64,000 nucleotides of DNA. It comes from Yamagishiella unicocca. Its lineage: Eukaryota; Chlorophyta; Chlorophyceae; Chlamydomonadales; Volvocaceae. Below, one piece after another: positions 25,001-35,295 of this stretch (positions are counted from its first letter, which is position 1; every line of letters starts with the position of its first letter). The stretch lies in contig BDSL01000129.1 of assembly GCA_003116995.1 (NCBI GenBank), positions 186,001-250,000 of the forward strand, written 5' to 3'. The notes beneath the pieces are model-generated. The model had not been told where the DNA came from, searched no databases, and saw only the letters and a list, made by a program, of their open reading frames with translations. The position numbers and the translations under genes are program-made.

Positions 25001-26139
25001 GCTTTTGCGTCCTTTGCGCCGCTTGCGAGGCCGCGTCTCTTCGGCTGCTGCGGCGGCCCCATACCGCGGTGATGCATCCGCCCGGGGGTGCCCCCCGCGG
25101 TGTCCGGAGGCGGCCTCCTCGCCGCGTGCAGCCGCTGGGGCGGGCGACAGTCGTGCAGCAGCCGACCACAGCCAGCAGCGGCCAGACATGCCTTGCGCGG
25201 CTAGCCGCCTCTTCAACGTTTCCTCCAGGCAGACCTTTCCGACGCGGACGAACGTCTCCTGCAGATGGGCAGGGTGCAGCCGGCACAGCAGGCCGCGGCG
25301 GGGCTGTGTCACAGGCGGGAGGCGGTGCGTGGGTACTGGTGGGCCGTGGGGCGGGGCTAGTAGTGGGGCGTTGCTGAGAGCGGAGGCAGGTGGGCGCATG
25401 GGTCTGCCAGGGCCTTAGCGGAGGCAGGTGGGCGCATGGGTCTGCCAGGGCCTTAGCGGAGGCAGGTGGGCGCATGGGTCTGCCAGGGCCTTAGCGGAGG
25501 CAGGTGGGCGCATGGGTCTGCCAGGGCCTTAGCGGAGGCAGGTGGGCGCATGGGTCTGCCAGGGCCTTAGCGGAGGCAGGTGGGCGCATGGGTCTGCCAG
25601 GGTGTCGGTTGCTGCAGCAGGGGACGCCCATAGAAAGATTAACCGCGCCATGTACGATCCGGCCCGGCCCGCAACAAACACTGCTGGCCCCTGCCGATGG
25701 GCCCAAAGCTAGCCGTCATGCTGATGCGTTGTGCGGCGTGCCCCTGCCCCAGGCTGTCAGCAGTGGCTGCAAGCAGGTGCTGAGGGCGTACCTGGGATGG
25801 GGGCAGCCCCGCCTGCGCAGGTGCGGTGGGCTCCCGGGTTCGCTTGCGGCGGGAGGGCGGGGGAGCAGCGGGACCTCCGGCAGCTCGGGGGCAGGGCAGG
25901 GGCGGGCCAGCTGCCGCTCTGCTGTCCAGCCCGGATGTGTCAACGGCGCCGCCAGGGGGCTGCGATGGCGCCGAGGCGGCGTGCAGCACTGCCTGCTGCT
26001 GCTGCAGCCGCGGTTGCTTGCAAGGCTCGAGGGAGGGGCGCCCGGCACCAGGCTCCGGGTCATCAGGGAGGAGGGCAGCACAAGGTCGCTTGGGGAGCCC
26101 AGCAGAACCTGGATGCGCAATCCCGCGGGCTGCGCTCAT
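16067..26139 (-). CDS. Large modular gene: five repeats of a two-exon unit, all introns phase 0; family not recognised
   Basis: Eleven proposed exons on the minus strand: 25792-26139 (start MSAARG), 24719-25303, 23029-23937, 22351-22776, 21224-22030, 20573-20878, 19251-19982, 18561-18920, 17868-18299, 16462-16878 and 16067-16141 (stop). Every exon length is divisible by three and all ten introns are phase 0, giving 1798 residues. Two exon types alternate. Type 1 starts with a Trp/Tyr-Arg-Trp motif (RKWLRARW, YRSWMYQ, DWHRRYA, YRTWMNN, YASWVKG). It then has charged or low-complexity sequence and a LRL-D-AA helix and, in the complete copies, ends ...NDP/NAP/TPP before the donor. Type 2 mostly starts RLL/RLW/VLAKL and ends with a V-x-V-x-L strand after a conserved Trp (NKWQERVAVAL, RWPRKVAVAAI, WRYDIVVQL, YHWTNFVQVLV). 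Exon 19251-19982 carries acidic SDD repeats and a poly-Glu run. The first-exon start and the acceptor of exon 2 (25303 or 25258) are the weakest points. Function is unknown. Confidence 0.65.
20910..21052. repeat. (TG)n-rich minisatellite, TGTGCGTGTGYATG units
   Basis: About 140 bases alternate TGTGCG and TGTRTG. They lie in the intron between exons 20573-20878 and 21224-22030 of the modular gene. All frames stay open because the sequence contains no stop codons. Confidence 0.9.
23945..24535. repeat. 10-bp minisatellite (GCAGGAYGAG / GCACGACGCG), about 55-60 units
   Basis: Consecutive decamers of the forms GGATGAGGCA, GGACGAGGCA and GGGCGAGGCA fill the intron between exons 23029-23937 and 24719-25303. 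The long Pro/Ser/Cys/Leu-rich open frame across it on the minus strand is a by-product of the repeat, not an exon. Confidence 0.9.
25379..25605. repeat. 38-bp minisatellite, about six copies
   Basis: The unit containing GGTGGGCGCATGGGTCTGCC recurs every 38 bases with virtually no divergence. It lies in intron 1 of the modular gene, directly upstream of its second exon. Near-identity implies recent expansion. Confidence 0.9.
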
Positions 26140-28311
26140 CACGCCAACTGCGCTCGCTCCCTCGTCGGCATGGGGCCTGAAGGTGCCTGCGCCAAGGACC
26201 ACGATTGAGCGGTGCTGGTGGGGCCAGCGTGTGATCCCCGCTGTCGGGTGTAAGGGCGCCGGGCCGCCTGCAATCACATCGACGCGTGGGGCGGCAGTGC
26301 GAGCCGGAGGTCATGTTGCCATTGTATGTGTTGTGTTGTGCTGGTCGGATACACCCAACCACACACACGCGGATGTAAGCAATCAAGCGCCTTGCAAAGC
26401 TCGTTAGTCGCGCAAAAAATGCACTTTGGGAGACTACATCCGCGAAACACTTGATGTGTATGTCCTCTTCGGCACCCTCCTAGGCTGGCAGAGCAGGAGA
26501 CCAGCCTCCTTGCGCATTGTTGTGATGAGGCAGGTGGCTGGCTGGCGAGCTAGTCAATGACAACCGGGCAAAAGCCGCAGAGGACACGTAAGATCCGGGA
26601 TAAGAATATCCCCCAGCAAGCAACGATAGACGAGACGAACCGCACATCCAAACACTGGCCGAGCAAACGGCTCTAGGACGAAGTAGCGGAATGGCCGGGT
26701 CGCAGACCACAGCGCGTTGGAGGGGGCCGTGTGCACCCGCAGTCCCACGCAAGCAGGACGTGGGCTGGGCGTCAGATGGTGTTTTGTTCAGCCGTTGCTG
26801 CTGATGTTTTCGGCGGCAGTCCGCGGTCGGCAATCCGCAGTAAGCGGCAACGAGCTTCATCTGCGGGCTTGTGCGGGCCAGCGCGGGCTGATGCGGGCTT
26901 GTGCGGAAGCAGGCAGCAGCATTCGGCCCAGTTGGGTGACAATTGATAATGGGCTCAGTGCACTGGTTTCCTTAGAGACCGCAACCCCGCAACACGGTAC
27001 ATCGCGTACCTGGAAGCAAGCAGTGAGTAGGAGGTGGCCTCTTTGGGGCACACACCGCCCCAATAACCAGACTGAACTCAAGGAGGACGCCAAGTTGAGC
27101 AGTTGCGCCAAAGGAAAGAGGGCGCGTGATAATCAATGTTAGGACCTTTCGCGCGCCTCCATCGCGCGGGCATCATGCGACGCGCACAGCGGAAGCAATA
27201 AAACGGAGTTGTAACTTGCCTGTCCATATTTGAGCCTACAGCGCACCGATCGCGGAATGCAAACGGCGTTCAATTTTTGCGGTTACGGCCATTTGTGGCG
27301 TCAACATGCCTTAACCTGCAGGGCATCAATGCAGCGGTGCAGTGCAGTGGTGCACAACATACGTTATATGTAGTTAAGCAGCGTGCGGACATCGGCCACT
27401 TCACTGCAGTAAAGCGCTTTTCGGAACAATAATCGAACTACGCTGGAATCCTCGATCCAGGGGGCCATGTTACGAACTTATCATGGTCCAAATGCTGCTG
27501 CATGCACGTCACCATGCATGTCCAGGTCATCTAGAACAAAAGCAATCAGGTAAGCTGCACCTCACGTACTGCGCGGCGGGCTGTCCCCGGCTGTCCTACG
27601 CATGTTGCAAGCCGTGCGTGTTGACAAGCCGTCGACGATGATGGCTTGCACCCAGTTTGTGGCGTAGTGATCTCATTTGTATACGGATTTGGCTCGCAGT
27701 GTGTCTGCTGCCATCATAGCATGCAGCACAGGCAACTCCAATCGACACCCCTGCGCCGCGCAAACGCTCGATTCACCGCAGCAGACGCTGACCACATCCC
27801 AATTCATGATCGTAAAGTTCAAAATCTTCCGCTTCATACGGAGACGGGACCCAAAAGAATTGTGGCCCTGGATGCTGGATCCTGGACTACTACCGGGTCC
27901 TGGACTGGATCCTGGACTATTACCAGGTCCTGGATGCGTTAGTAAGGTGGCCGTAGATTGGTGGACTCACCCGAACGGGGAACCGCCCGCAGCTGCTAGG
28001 GAGGAGAGTTACATAAAATAGCCGGTAACTCGACGTGGGAAATGTAGTGGGTGCATATAGTAGGGAGGGGAGGGAGGGAGGGGCATACTGGCAGCGATGC
28101 GCCCTGCTGCGGTCAGACAAAATCCGATCCCTCCTGGAGCCCGGGTTCCCTCCCCGGTCGTCGGCCCTCCCAATACTCCCAAAGTTGTACCCAAGTTGGA
28201 TATTGGCAATACCAACTAGTGCCAACTTATCCAAATGTTTATAATAAATGGTATTGAAACTCGCCGGCCGAAGCCTGTCGTGTATTAAGGGGTTGGGGAA
28301 CTGAGGGGCGC
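26140..28311. other. Upstream of modular gene; no supportable gene
   Basis: This should include the promoter of the modular gene. Local repeats occur, such as the TGGATCCTGGACTAYTACC duplications near 27870-27930. Open frames are short and of mixed codon composition. Confidence 0.45.
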
Positions 28312-28536
28312 GCGGCACCACAGTCCCGCGGACTGGCGCTGCTGGCAGACGGGCTGCAGGTTACCAAGCTGCAGGGTCTTAGGTTTCAAACGTAAGGGCG
28401 GCGCTGACTGCTGCTGCGTCGACCTAGTGGCCTATTCACACAGCAAGGAGCCGCGGGCGTTCCTCAAGCGCGGTGTGTTACATTGTGTTGTCGCGACACA
28501 GTCCTGGCAACGGCAATCCTCGTATGCAGGCAACAG

Positions 28537-28619
28537 ACCACGCCCGAGTGCGTGCGCGTATCGCCTTTACACAGTCCGCGACTGTGTAAAGGCGATACGC
28601 GCACGCACTCGGGCGTGGT
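28537..28619. repeat. Perfect palindrome, two 40-bp arms and 3-base spacer
   Basis: Arm 28537-28576 is the exact reverse complement of 28580-28619, with CGC between. The core reads ACAGTC-CGC-GACTGT. No mismatch was found by eye in either arm. Confidence 0.9.
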
Positions 28620-28780
28620 TAACCTAGCTGCATGACTGCCACTGCTCGGAGTGCACGTCAGGGGCTGGTTCGAGAATGAGTCCGAGTTCAGCCTAGCATC
28701 CCGGTCCTGCCTTGATGCGCAAGGGCCAGACTTCACGAGAAGTAGCTCACTGTATACGTTACACAACTGTGGGTTCGATT

Positions 28781-28803
28781 CCAGGCAGTCGCGGACTGCC
28801 TGG
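28781..28803. repeat. Second palindrome, 10-bp arms with GCG spacer
   Basis: CCAGGCAGTC, then GCG, then GACTGCCTGG. The core (CAGTC-3 nt-GACTG) is the same as that of the 40-bp palindrome 200 bases away in the same element. Confidence 0.85.
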
Positions 28804-29255
28804 CACAGGGACAACACGGTCCCTTAGCACCGGCGCATCGCAACGCTCGTACGGCAATAACGGATCCACTTCAACACTGCAGTCCACGCACTTAGAACCG
28901 TGACTACAGCTAAGTGACTACACTGTGTCAATCACGCACTGTGTCACGACAGTGTACATCAACACAACCAAACCAACCAAGCAGAAGAACCACGCCGTGG
29001 ATCCGCTAAGTACTCTGCTGCACCAACGGATTTGGTCAGAAGGGCCCTGCGCCCGACCTGAATCGCGAGATTCACACGTGTGGCCATCGCTGTTGAAACG
29101 CGTAGAAACCGAATCCATGACGCAATCAATCCTGACAGCAACATAGGCGCTGTAGTTACGGCAACAGCATACAAGCGAAAACGTAAATGCCCTGGCTCCG
29201 GAACCAATGCCGGTGAAACATACGTGCCGGCGATGGGGCGTGACACGGAGTCCAC

Positions 29256-31320
29256 CTCCTTATGCCCGAACTACCGGGGAGTCTAGTCTGCGTGTATGTG
29301 TGTATAATATTTTTAGGGATGCCCTCCAGGTGTCGCCTGACCTGGATGATGGAATGCCTGGCTGTCTCGGCCGTGTGGGTTTGTATTTGCGTGCACGCTT
29401 TCATGGCTTGCTCTGGTGTTGCCCCCAGCTGGCGGAGGAGTGGTTTAAGGGTCTATGTGAGCATGTATGTGGCCCCGCTGGTGGCATTTCGCGGTTCAAA
29501 GTAGCGTACTTCCCACCTGGATCCCACTTCGATTATGTAAACTGTATGTTTGCTCTTGTCGCCAGGTCCCTGGTACCGTCGCTCAGGTGGGAAGGTCCGG
29601 TACAAACAAAGAGTGTGTGCGGCCGCATCCGCTTGCTTGCAGCTGGAGCGTTTGTTTGGTGGATTCCTAAACTACGCAAGTTTGCGGGTTTGCTTGGGGT
29701 ACGGAGCGGGGATATCGAAGGAATATAAGGGCAGGGTCTTCTGTACGCAGGAATGAACAGTGAACATGACCCCGGGGAAGAGAGGTTAATGCAGCGTGGT
29801 TTGTGTATTGGCGTGTGGTGACACGCATCTCTGTGGTAGGGACATGAGCAGCGGGATGTGTTTGACGTGCGCGCGTCCGCGTGTAAAACCAGATGAATTA
29901 GGGTCACAGTGCATGCGGGTGATCTTGCGTGCGTCCCAGGGGGCGCTTGATGCAAACGAGAGCAGAATGGAGGAACCCACACCTTTTGTGTAAGCGCCCA
30001 GGTGACGCTGCGTGTCTGTGGGGGAGGGGCATCGAATCCGCGGCCATGATTGCTGTTGCCCGGGCCCGCGGGAGGCAGGGCACCGGACTGCCAGACAGAA
30101 AACAGACCAGCCAAATCGTCGTTTACTTTCGACTAGTTTGGCCGTGTTGACCCAATGTTTGAGTGCGTGCCCACCGCCAACAAGCCCAGGGTTTCGCCAG
30201 ACACCGCTACCCTGCCTCGTGGATGCCGTGTGATGTATAATGGAAGCCCTGCTCGGGCGCCGCTGCCGGAGGAGCGTACAGACGCCGGCGTTCCTCGGCA
30301 CGGGCGCCGCAATGGCTGCGCTTGGCCCAACAGACTTCTTGTACGCACGGATTCAGGTGCCGCACCTCAAATATATAACTCGTTATAACAATTGACGGCC
30401 GAGAAAGGATTTGGGCGACTTTTGCCGGTGATGGACTGGTGACCCCGCTCTCCAGCGTTGCGGCCGGATTAATTTTGACCATTCAGCGTATTAATAGCCT
30501 CCAAAAGATTACGCCAACCGTATTGCGTATTAACACGCCTTTTTTCGTTGCTGGGAGTATTCCAATTTGGTTGGCGTATTCAGCTTTCAGTATTTTTGTG
30601 TGCGCAGCACTTGCATTTTGCTAGCGAAATGTCAAGCGTATTATTTCAACATATAGAATCCCCTCGGTTACAGTATTCGTCAAAGTTGTAGGAGCATGGC
30701 CCCCCGTTAGTTGTCGCTTCCGCATAAGGAAACGTGTCACAAGCCGACAAGCGCGCAAACGATGGTAATAACATATTTGGCGTGCAGGGAAGGGAAGGGT
30801 ATGGCGCTCTCCGCTCTGTCCCAGGCCGTACGGAGTTTCCCGCCAATGCGACAGCAGCCCTTTCCCTGGACATTTTTTAACCTCAGATCACATAATATGC
30901 TTGCAACCTCTCATTACAAGTATATATTGCATTAGACGTCAGCAGCGCTGGCGCGATTTGCAATTGCTTCCGCAGGGCGGTGCGGCGGAAACCGGAAGCA
31001 ATGCCTGCCGATACACGAGGCTATTATCGTGGCCTCCAGGTTGCGTTAGCGTATACGGCAGAGCGTTGATATCGTGCCAGCGAGCCCTGGGCAGCGGCAG
31101 GTCTGCATTTGCTGTGCAAGCGAGCTGAATGCTCAAGGCAAGTGATCATAGCAGCACCGTCCAATGCTCAGTACTTCCGTTCACACCACATTATTCGAAC
31201 GTAGGCGACATAGGCAAGGTACTGAGGACAGCACGGGCCCAAGAAAGGTCGCGGAGCATTTAAAGCAACGGCAGCTGCAGGTTGTGGAAGGCAACGTGGA
31301 ATCATGCGTTAAAAAAAGAA
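29256..31320. other. Gene-poor stretch, partly AT-richer
   Basis: A plus-strand frame at 29207-29728 (173 codons) has no recognisable domain and unremarkable codon use. About 30400-30900 is clearly more AT-rich than the rest of the window and may be an old insertion. I see nothing that supports a gene. Confidence 0.4.
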
Positions 31321-32522
31321 ACACAAAGGTCTTCGAGGTGACGCAGCTGGCGTTCCTAGCAACGACATGCCCGGCCCAACGGCAGTGGCGAAGGTGGAGC
31401 ACGCCTTGAAGTGCTTACCGACTGGAGATGTTCCTCCACCATCTGCAGCAGCGACCTTGGCCGCGACTGCGTCAGCCCGCGCACGGGCGTTACAGAAGTC
31501 CAACCCTGCCCAGTGCCTACCCTCGGTGCGTGTATCTGCAAGCCTGCTGTGTGCACTCGTCTGGGGGGCTGTATAAGAATCATGTAGGAGCGGGTGGGGG
31601 CCAAGGCAGCGGGTCCCACAACTCGCTGCTAGCCTGCACGCTACCCTCGCCCCGCATCTTCCCGTCCATTGCAACGTCCATGCGACCCTTTTTCCCCTTC
31701 TGTAACGTTTCTGACCGCCGTACAGCCGTACGGCGCCGCGCCGTACACTCCTCCACGTACATTAAGCATGCGCTCCACCGCGTCTTCCTCTTTCGATGCG
31801 CCGCCGTGTCTTCTTCGTTGCTTTGGCCCCCACCCGTTCCACCTCCGACTGCCGTTGCTGACGCCCGGCAGTGCCCCTTGCCCGCATGCTTCGCGCCGAC
31901 CGCCATAGCTGCACGTTTTGGGCGCTGGCCAGGTGAGCTCTACAGTTGGGCATGAAAGATGTTTTTCTTGGGGTTTTGCCTGTTTATAGCGTTCTTGTCT
32001 GCGGACATAGGGGCATGCGTCTGGGCTCTCACGGTTTCCGGTCCCCACAGCAGTGCAGCGCGGCTCCCGGTCCGTATTCGGGCGGATCGGGGCGTCACGG
32101 CGTTTTGCTATCCCATCGGCAGCCTCTCTCGCTTGCGCCCAATATAAACCGGCTTTGCGAAACATATCCTTACGCCGTGCGGGGTCCTCGTTCCGTTAAC
32201 CTAGGAATCGCAACCGAAATAGACATAGCCGCCGAAAGTCGACAAACAACCTCCGACTTTTAGTTTCCTTAACCATCTTCTCCATCATGCACCTCCAAAC
32301 GCTGCCTAAACGGTTTTTCTTTCGTCCACGGTTTTTCCTTGTAACCCCTGTGTGTCTCTAGGGTCTCCCGCTTACTGTGATCCTGCCCCTGCCCCTCCAT
32401 GTGCCTGGCGTGTTCCGCACCCCACCACATGGCCATGTACCGACGTGTGCACCCGCCCATGTTTGGCTGATCTGAAAGCAGACCAAGTGTCGGGAGCAGC
32501 GTCAGAAGCCACAGCAGGGCAG

Positions 32523-33081
32523 CCTTGAGCCAGACGTGTTTACTGAGGAGTGGCTGTTGCAAGAGGCGCAGCGGAAGGAAAAGGAGGCTGAGGAGGCAGA
32601 GGCATGGTGGACAACTGGCAGTGGCTGTAGCACCAGTGGCGACAGCGCTGGCAAGACTAGCAGCAGCAGCGAGGACAACACCAGCGGTAGTGAGGAAAGT
32701 GAAAGCAAGCCTAGCAGCAGCAGCGAAGACAACACCAGCGGTAGTGAGGAAAGTGAAAGCAAGTCTAGCAGCAGCAGCGACGACAACACCAGCGGTAGTG
32801 AGGAAAGTGAAAGCAAGTCTAGCAGCAGCAGCGACGACAACACCAGCGGTAGTGAGGAGAGCGCTGGCAAGACTAGCAGCAGCAGCGACGACAACACCAG
32901 CGGTAGTGAGGAAAGTGAAAGCAAGTCTAGCAGCAGCAGCGAGGACGATGGTGGTAGCAAGGAACCGGCTGCGAAGGATGCAGCAGCAGCTGTGGCTGGC
33001 CTTGGTACGGATGCCCTGTGCCTACCCTTGGTGCGTGTATCTGCAAGCCTGCTGTGTGCACTTGTCTGGGGGGCTGTATGA
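32523..33081 (+). CDS. Ser/Asp/Glu-repeat protein exon (first copy)
   Basis: The frame opens after a GGGCAG acceptor with LEPDVFTEEWLLQEAQRK, the same start as the long gene at 35296. It then diverges at AEAWW into TTGSG and about six 18-residue repeats of the type SSSSSDDNTSGSEESESK (54 bp each). It ends AAAVAGLGTDALCLPL just before GTGCGT, a likely donor; read through, a stop follows at 33081. There is no ATG in the usual place, so the start lies in an upstream exon or the copy is non-functional. Such acidic Ser repeats are typical casein-kinase-2 substrates, but that is inference. No domain is recognised. Confidence 0.45.
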
Positions 33082-33896
33082 GAATCATGTAGGGGCGGGT
33101 GGGGGCCAAGGCAGCGGATCCCACAACTCGCTGCTAGCCTGCACGCCTCCCTCGCCCGCATCTCATGTCCATTACAACACCCATGCGAACCTCCTTCCTC
33201 TTCTTTAACTCTATTTAAGGCCGTACACAGCCGTACGGCACCGCGCTGTACGTACATTAAACATGCGCTCCACCGCGTCTTCCTCTTTCGCTGCGCCGCC
33301 GTGTCGTCTTCGTTGCATTGGCCCCCACCCGTTCCACCTCCGACCGCCGTTGCTGACGCCCGGCAGTGCCCCTTGCCCGCATACTTCGCGCCGACCGCCA
33401 TAGCCACACGTTCTGGGCGCTGGCCAGGTGAGTTCTACAGCTGGGCAGGGAAGATGTTTTGCTCGCGATTTTGCCTGTCTACAGCGTTCTTGTCTGCGGG
33501 CATAGGGGCATGCGTCTGGGCTCTCACGGTGTCCGGTCCCCCACAGCGGCTCCCGGTCCGTATTCGGGCGGATCGGGGCGTCACGGCGTTTTGCTATCCC
33601 AGCCTCTCCTGCTTGCGCCCAAAGTAAATCGGCTTCGCGAAACATTTCCTACGCAGCGCGGGGTCCTCACTTCCGTTAGCTTTGAGTCGCCACCGAAATA
33701 GACATACCCGCCGAAGGTCGACGATACATCCTCCGACTTTTAGTTCCACATTTAGTTTCCGCAACCCAGTTCTCCATCATGCACCTCCAAACGCTGCCTA
33801 AATGATTTCTTTCTCGTCCACGTTTTCTCCTTTCCACCCCTGTGTGTCACTGGGGCCTGCCGCTGCACCTCACTGAGGTCTTGCCCCTGCACCTCC

Positions 33897-34367
33897 ATGT
33901 GCCTGGCGTGTTCCACGCAGCGGAAGAAAAAGAAGGCTGTGGACGCAAAGGCATGGTGGTCAACTGGCAGTGGCTCTAGCACCAGTGGCGACAGCGCTGG
34001 CAAGACTAGCAGCAGCGGCGCCAGCGGTAGTGAGGAAAGTGAAAGCAAGTCTAGCAGCAGCAGCGATGACAACACCAGCGGTAGTGAGGAAAGTGAAAGC
34101 AAGTCTAGCAGCAGCAGCGACGACAACACCAGCGGTAGTGAGGAGAGCGCTGGCAAGACTAGCAGCAGCAGCGACGACAACACCAGCGGTAGTGAGGAAA
34201 GTGAAAGCAAGTCTAGCAGCAGCAGCGAAGACGATGGTGGTAGCAAGGAACCGGCTGCGAAGGATGCAGCAGCAGCTGTGGCTGGCCTTGGTACGGATGC
34301 CCTGTGCCTACCCTTGGTGCGTGTATCTGCAAGCCTGCTGTGTGCACTTGTCTGGGGGGCTGTATGA
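33897..34367 (+). CDS. Ser/Asp/Glu-repeat protein exon (second copy, altered 5' end)
   Basis: Repeats the 18-residue Ser/Asp/Glu unit four to five times and ends in the same LGTDALCLPLVRVSASLL sequence as the first copy. The beginning differs: the block encoding FTEEWLLQEAQ is deleted, and the frame starts in RKKKKAVDAKAWW. Together with the nearly identical flanks, this shows an unequal-exchange or deletion history. It is probably a degenerate or alternative 5' exon. Confidence 0.35.
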   Translation: MCLACSTQRKKKKAVDAKAWWSTGSGSSTSGDSAGKTSSSGASGSEESESKSSSSSDDNTSGSEESESKSSSSSDDNTSGSEESAGKTSSSSDDNTSGSEESESKSSSSSEDDGGSKEPAAKDAAAAVAGLGTDALCLPLVRVSASLLCALVWGAV

Positions 34368-35295
34368 GAATCATGTAGGGGCGGGTGGGGGCCAAGGCAG
34401 CGGATCCCACAACTCGCTGCTAGCCTGCACGCCTCCCTCGCCCGCATCTCATGTCCATTACAACACCCATGCGAACCTCCTTCCTCTTCTTTAACCCTAT
34501 TTAAGGCCGTACACAGCCGTACGGCACCGCGCTGTACGTACATTAAACATGCGCTCCACCGCGTCTTCCTCTTTCGCTGCGCCGCCGTGTCGTCTTCGTT
34601 GCATTGGCCCCCACCCGTTCCACCTCCGACCGCCGTTGCTGACGCCCGGCAGTGCCCCTTGCCCGCATACTTCGCGCCGACCGCCATAGCCGCACTTTCT
34701 GGGCGCTGGCCAGGTGAGTTCTACAGTTGGGCAGGGGAGATGTTTTGCTCGCGATTTTGCCTTTCTATAGCGTTCTTGTCTGCGGGCATAGGGGCATGCG
34801 TCTGGGCTCTCACGGTGTCCGGTCCCCCACAGCGGCTCCCGGTCCATATTCGGGCGGATCGGGGCGTCACGGCGTTTTGCTATCCCAGCCTCTCCCGCTT
34901 GCGCCCAAAGTAAACCGGCTTCGCGAAACATTTCCTACGCAGCGCGGGGTCCTCATTTCCGTTAGCTTGGAGTCGCCGCCGAAATAGACATACCCGCCGA
35001 AGGTCGACGATACATCCTCCGACTTTTAGTTCCACATTTAGTTTCCGCAACCCAGTTCTCCATCATGCACCTCCAAACGCTGCTTATATGGTTTGTTTCT
35101 CGTCCACGTTTTCTCCTTGCCACCCCTGTGTGTCTCTAGGGCCTCCCGCTTACTGAGATCCTGCCCCTACACCTCCATGTGCCTGGCGTGTTCCGCACCC
35201 CACCACATGGAATCGACGTGTGCACCCGCCCATGTTTGGCTGACCTGAAAGCAGACCAAGTGTCGGGAGCAGCGTCAGAAGCCACAGCAGGGCAG

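Larger units (their letters stand above)
28489..28951. mobile_element. Non-autonomous TIR element inserted in repeat R1
   Basis: The ends are TGTCGCGACACAGT (28489-28502) and the reverse complement of TGTCGTGACACAGT (28938-28951), 13 of 14 matching. GTGT at 28485-28488 and 28952-28955 is a candidate 4-bp target duplication. The empty copy at 14165-14680 lacks the segment. No transposase is encoded. Inside are a 40-bp-arm palindrome (28537-28619), a 10-bp-arm palindrome (28781-28803) and a tRNA-B-box-like GGTTCGATTCC just before the latter. Confidence 0.7.
28312..29255. repeat. Dispersed repeat family R1, copy split by a 463-bp insertion
   Basis: The outer parts (28312-28488 and 28956-29255) match 14165-14680 in order and orientation. 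The middle part, 28489-28951, has no counterpart in the other copy. Confidence 0.75.

Noticed and set aside
28755..28795. Possible tRNA gene (GTAGCTCACTG ... GGTTCGATTCC)
   Set aside because: The spacing between A-box-like and B-box-like strings is too short and no acceptor or anticodon stem can be drawn. It is kept only as a note within the TIR element.
29207..29728. 173-codon plus-strand frame starting MPVKHTCRRWG
   Set aside because: Its first part lies inside repeat R1, codon bias is weak, and no domain or intron pattern supports it.
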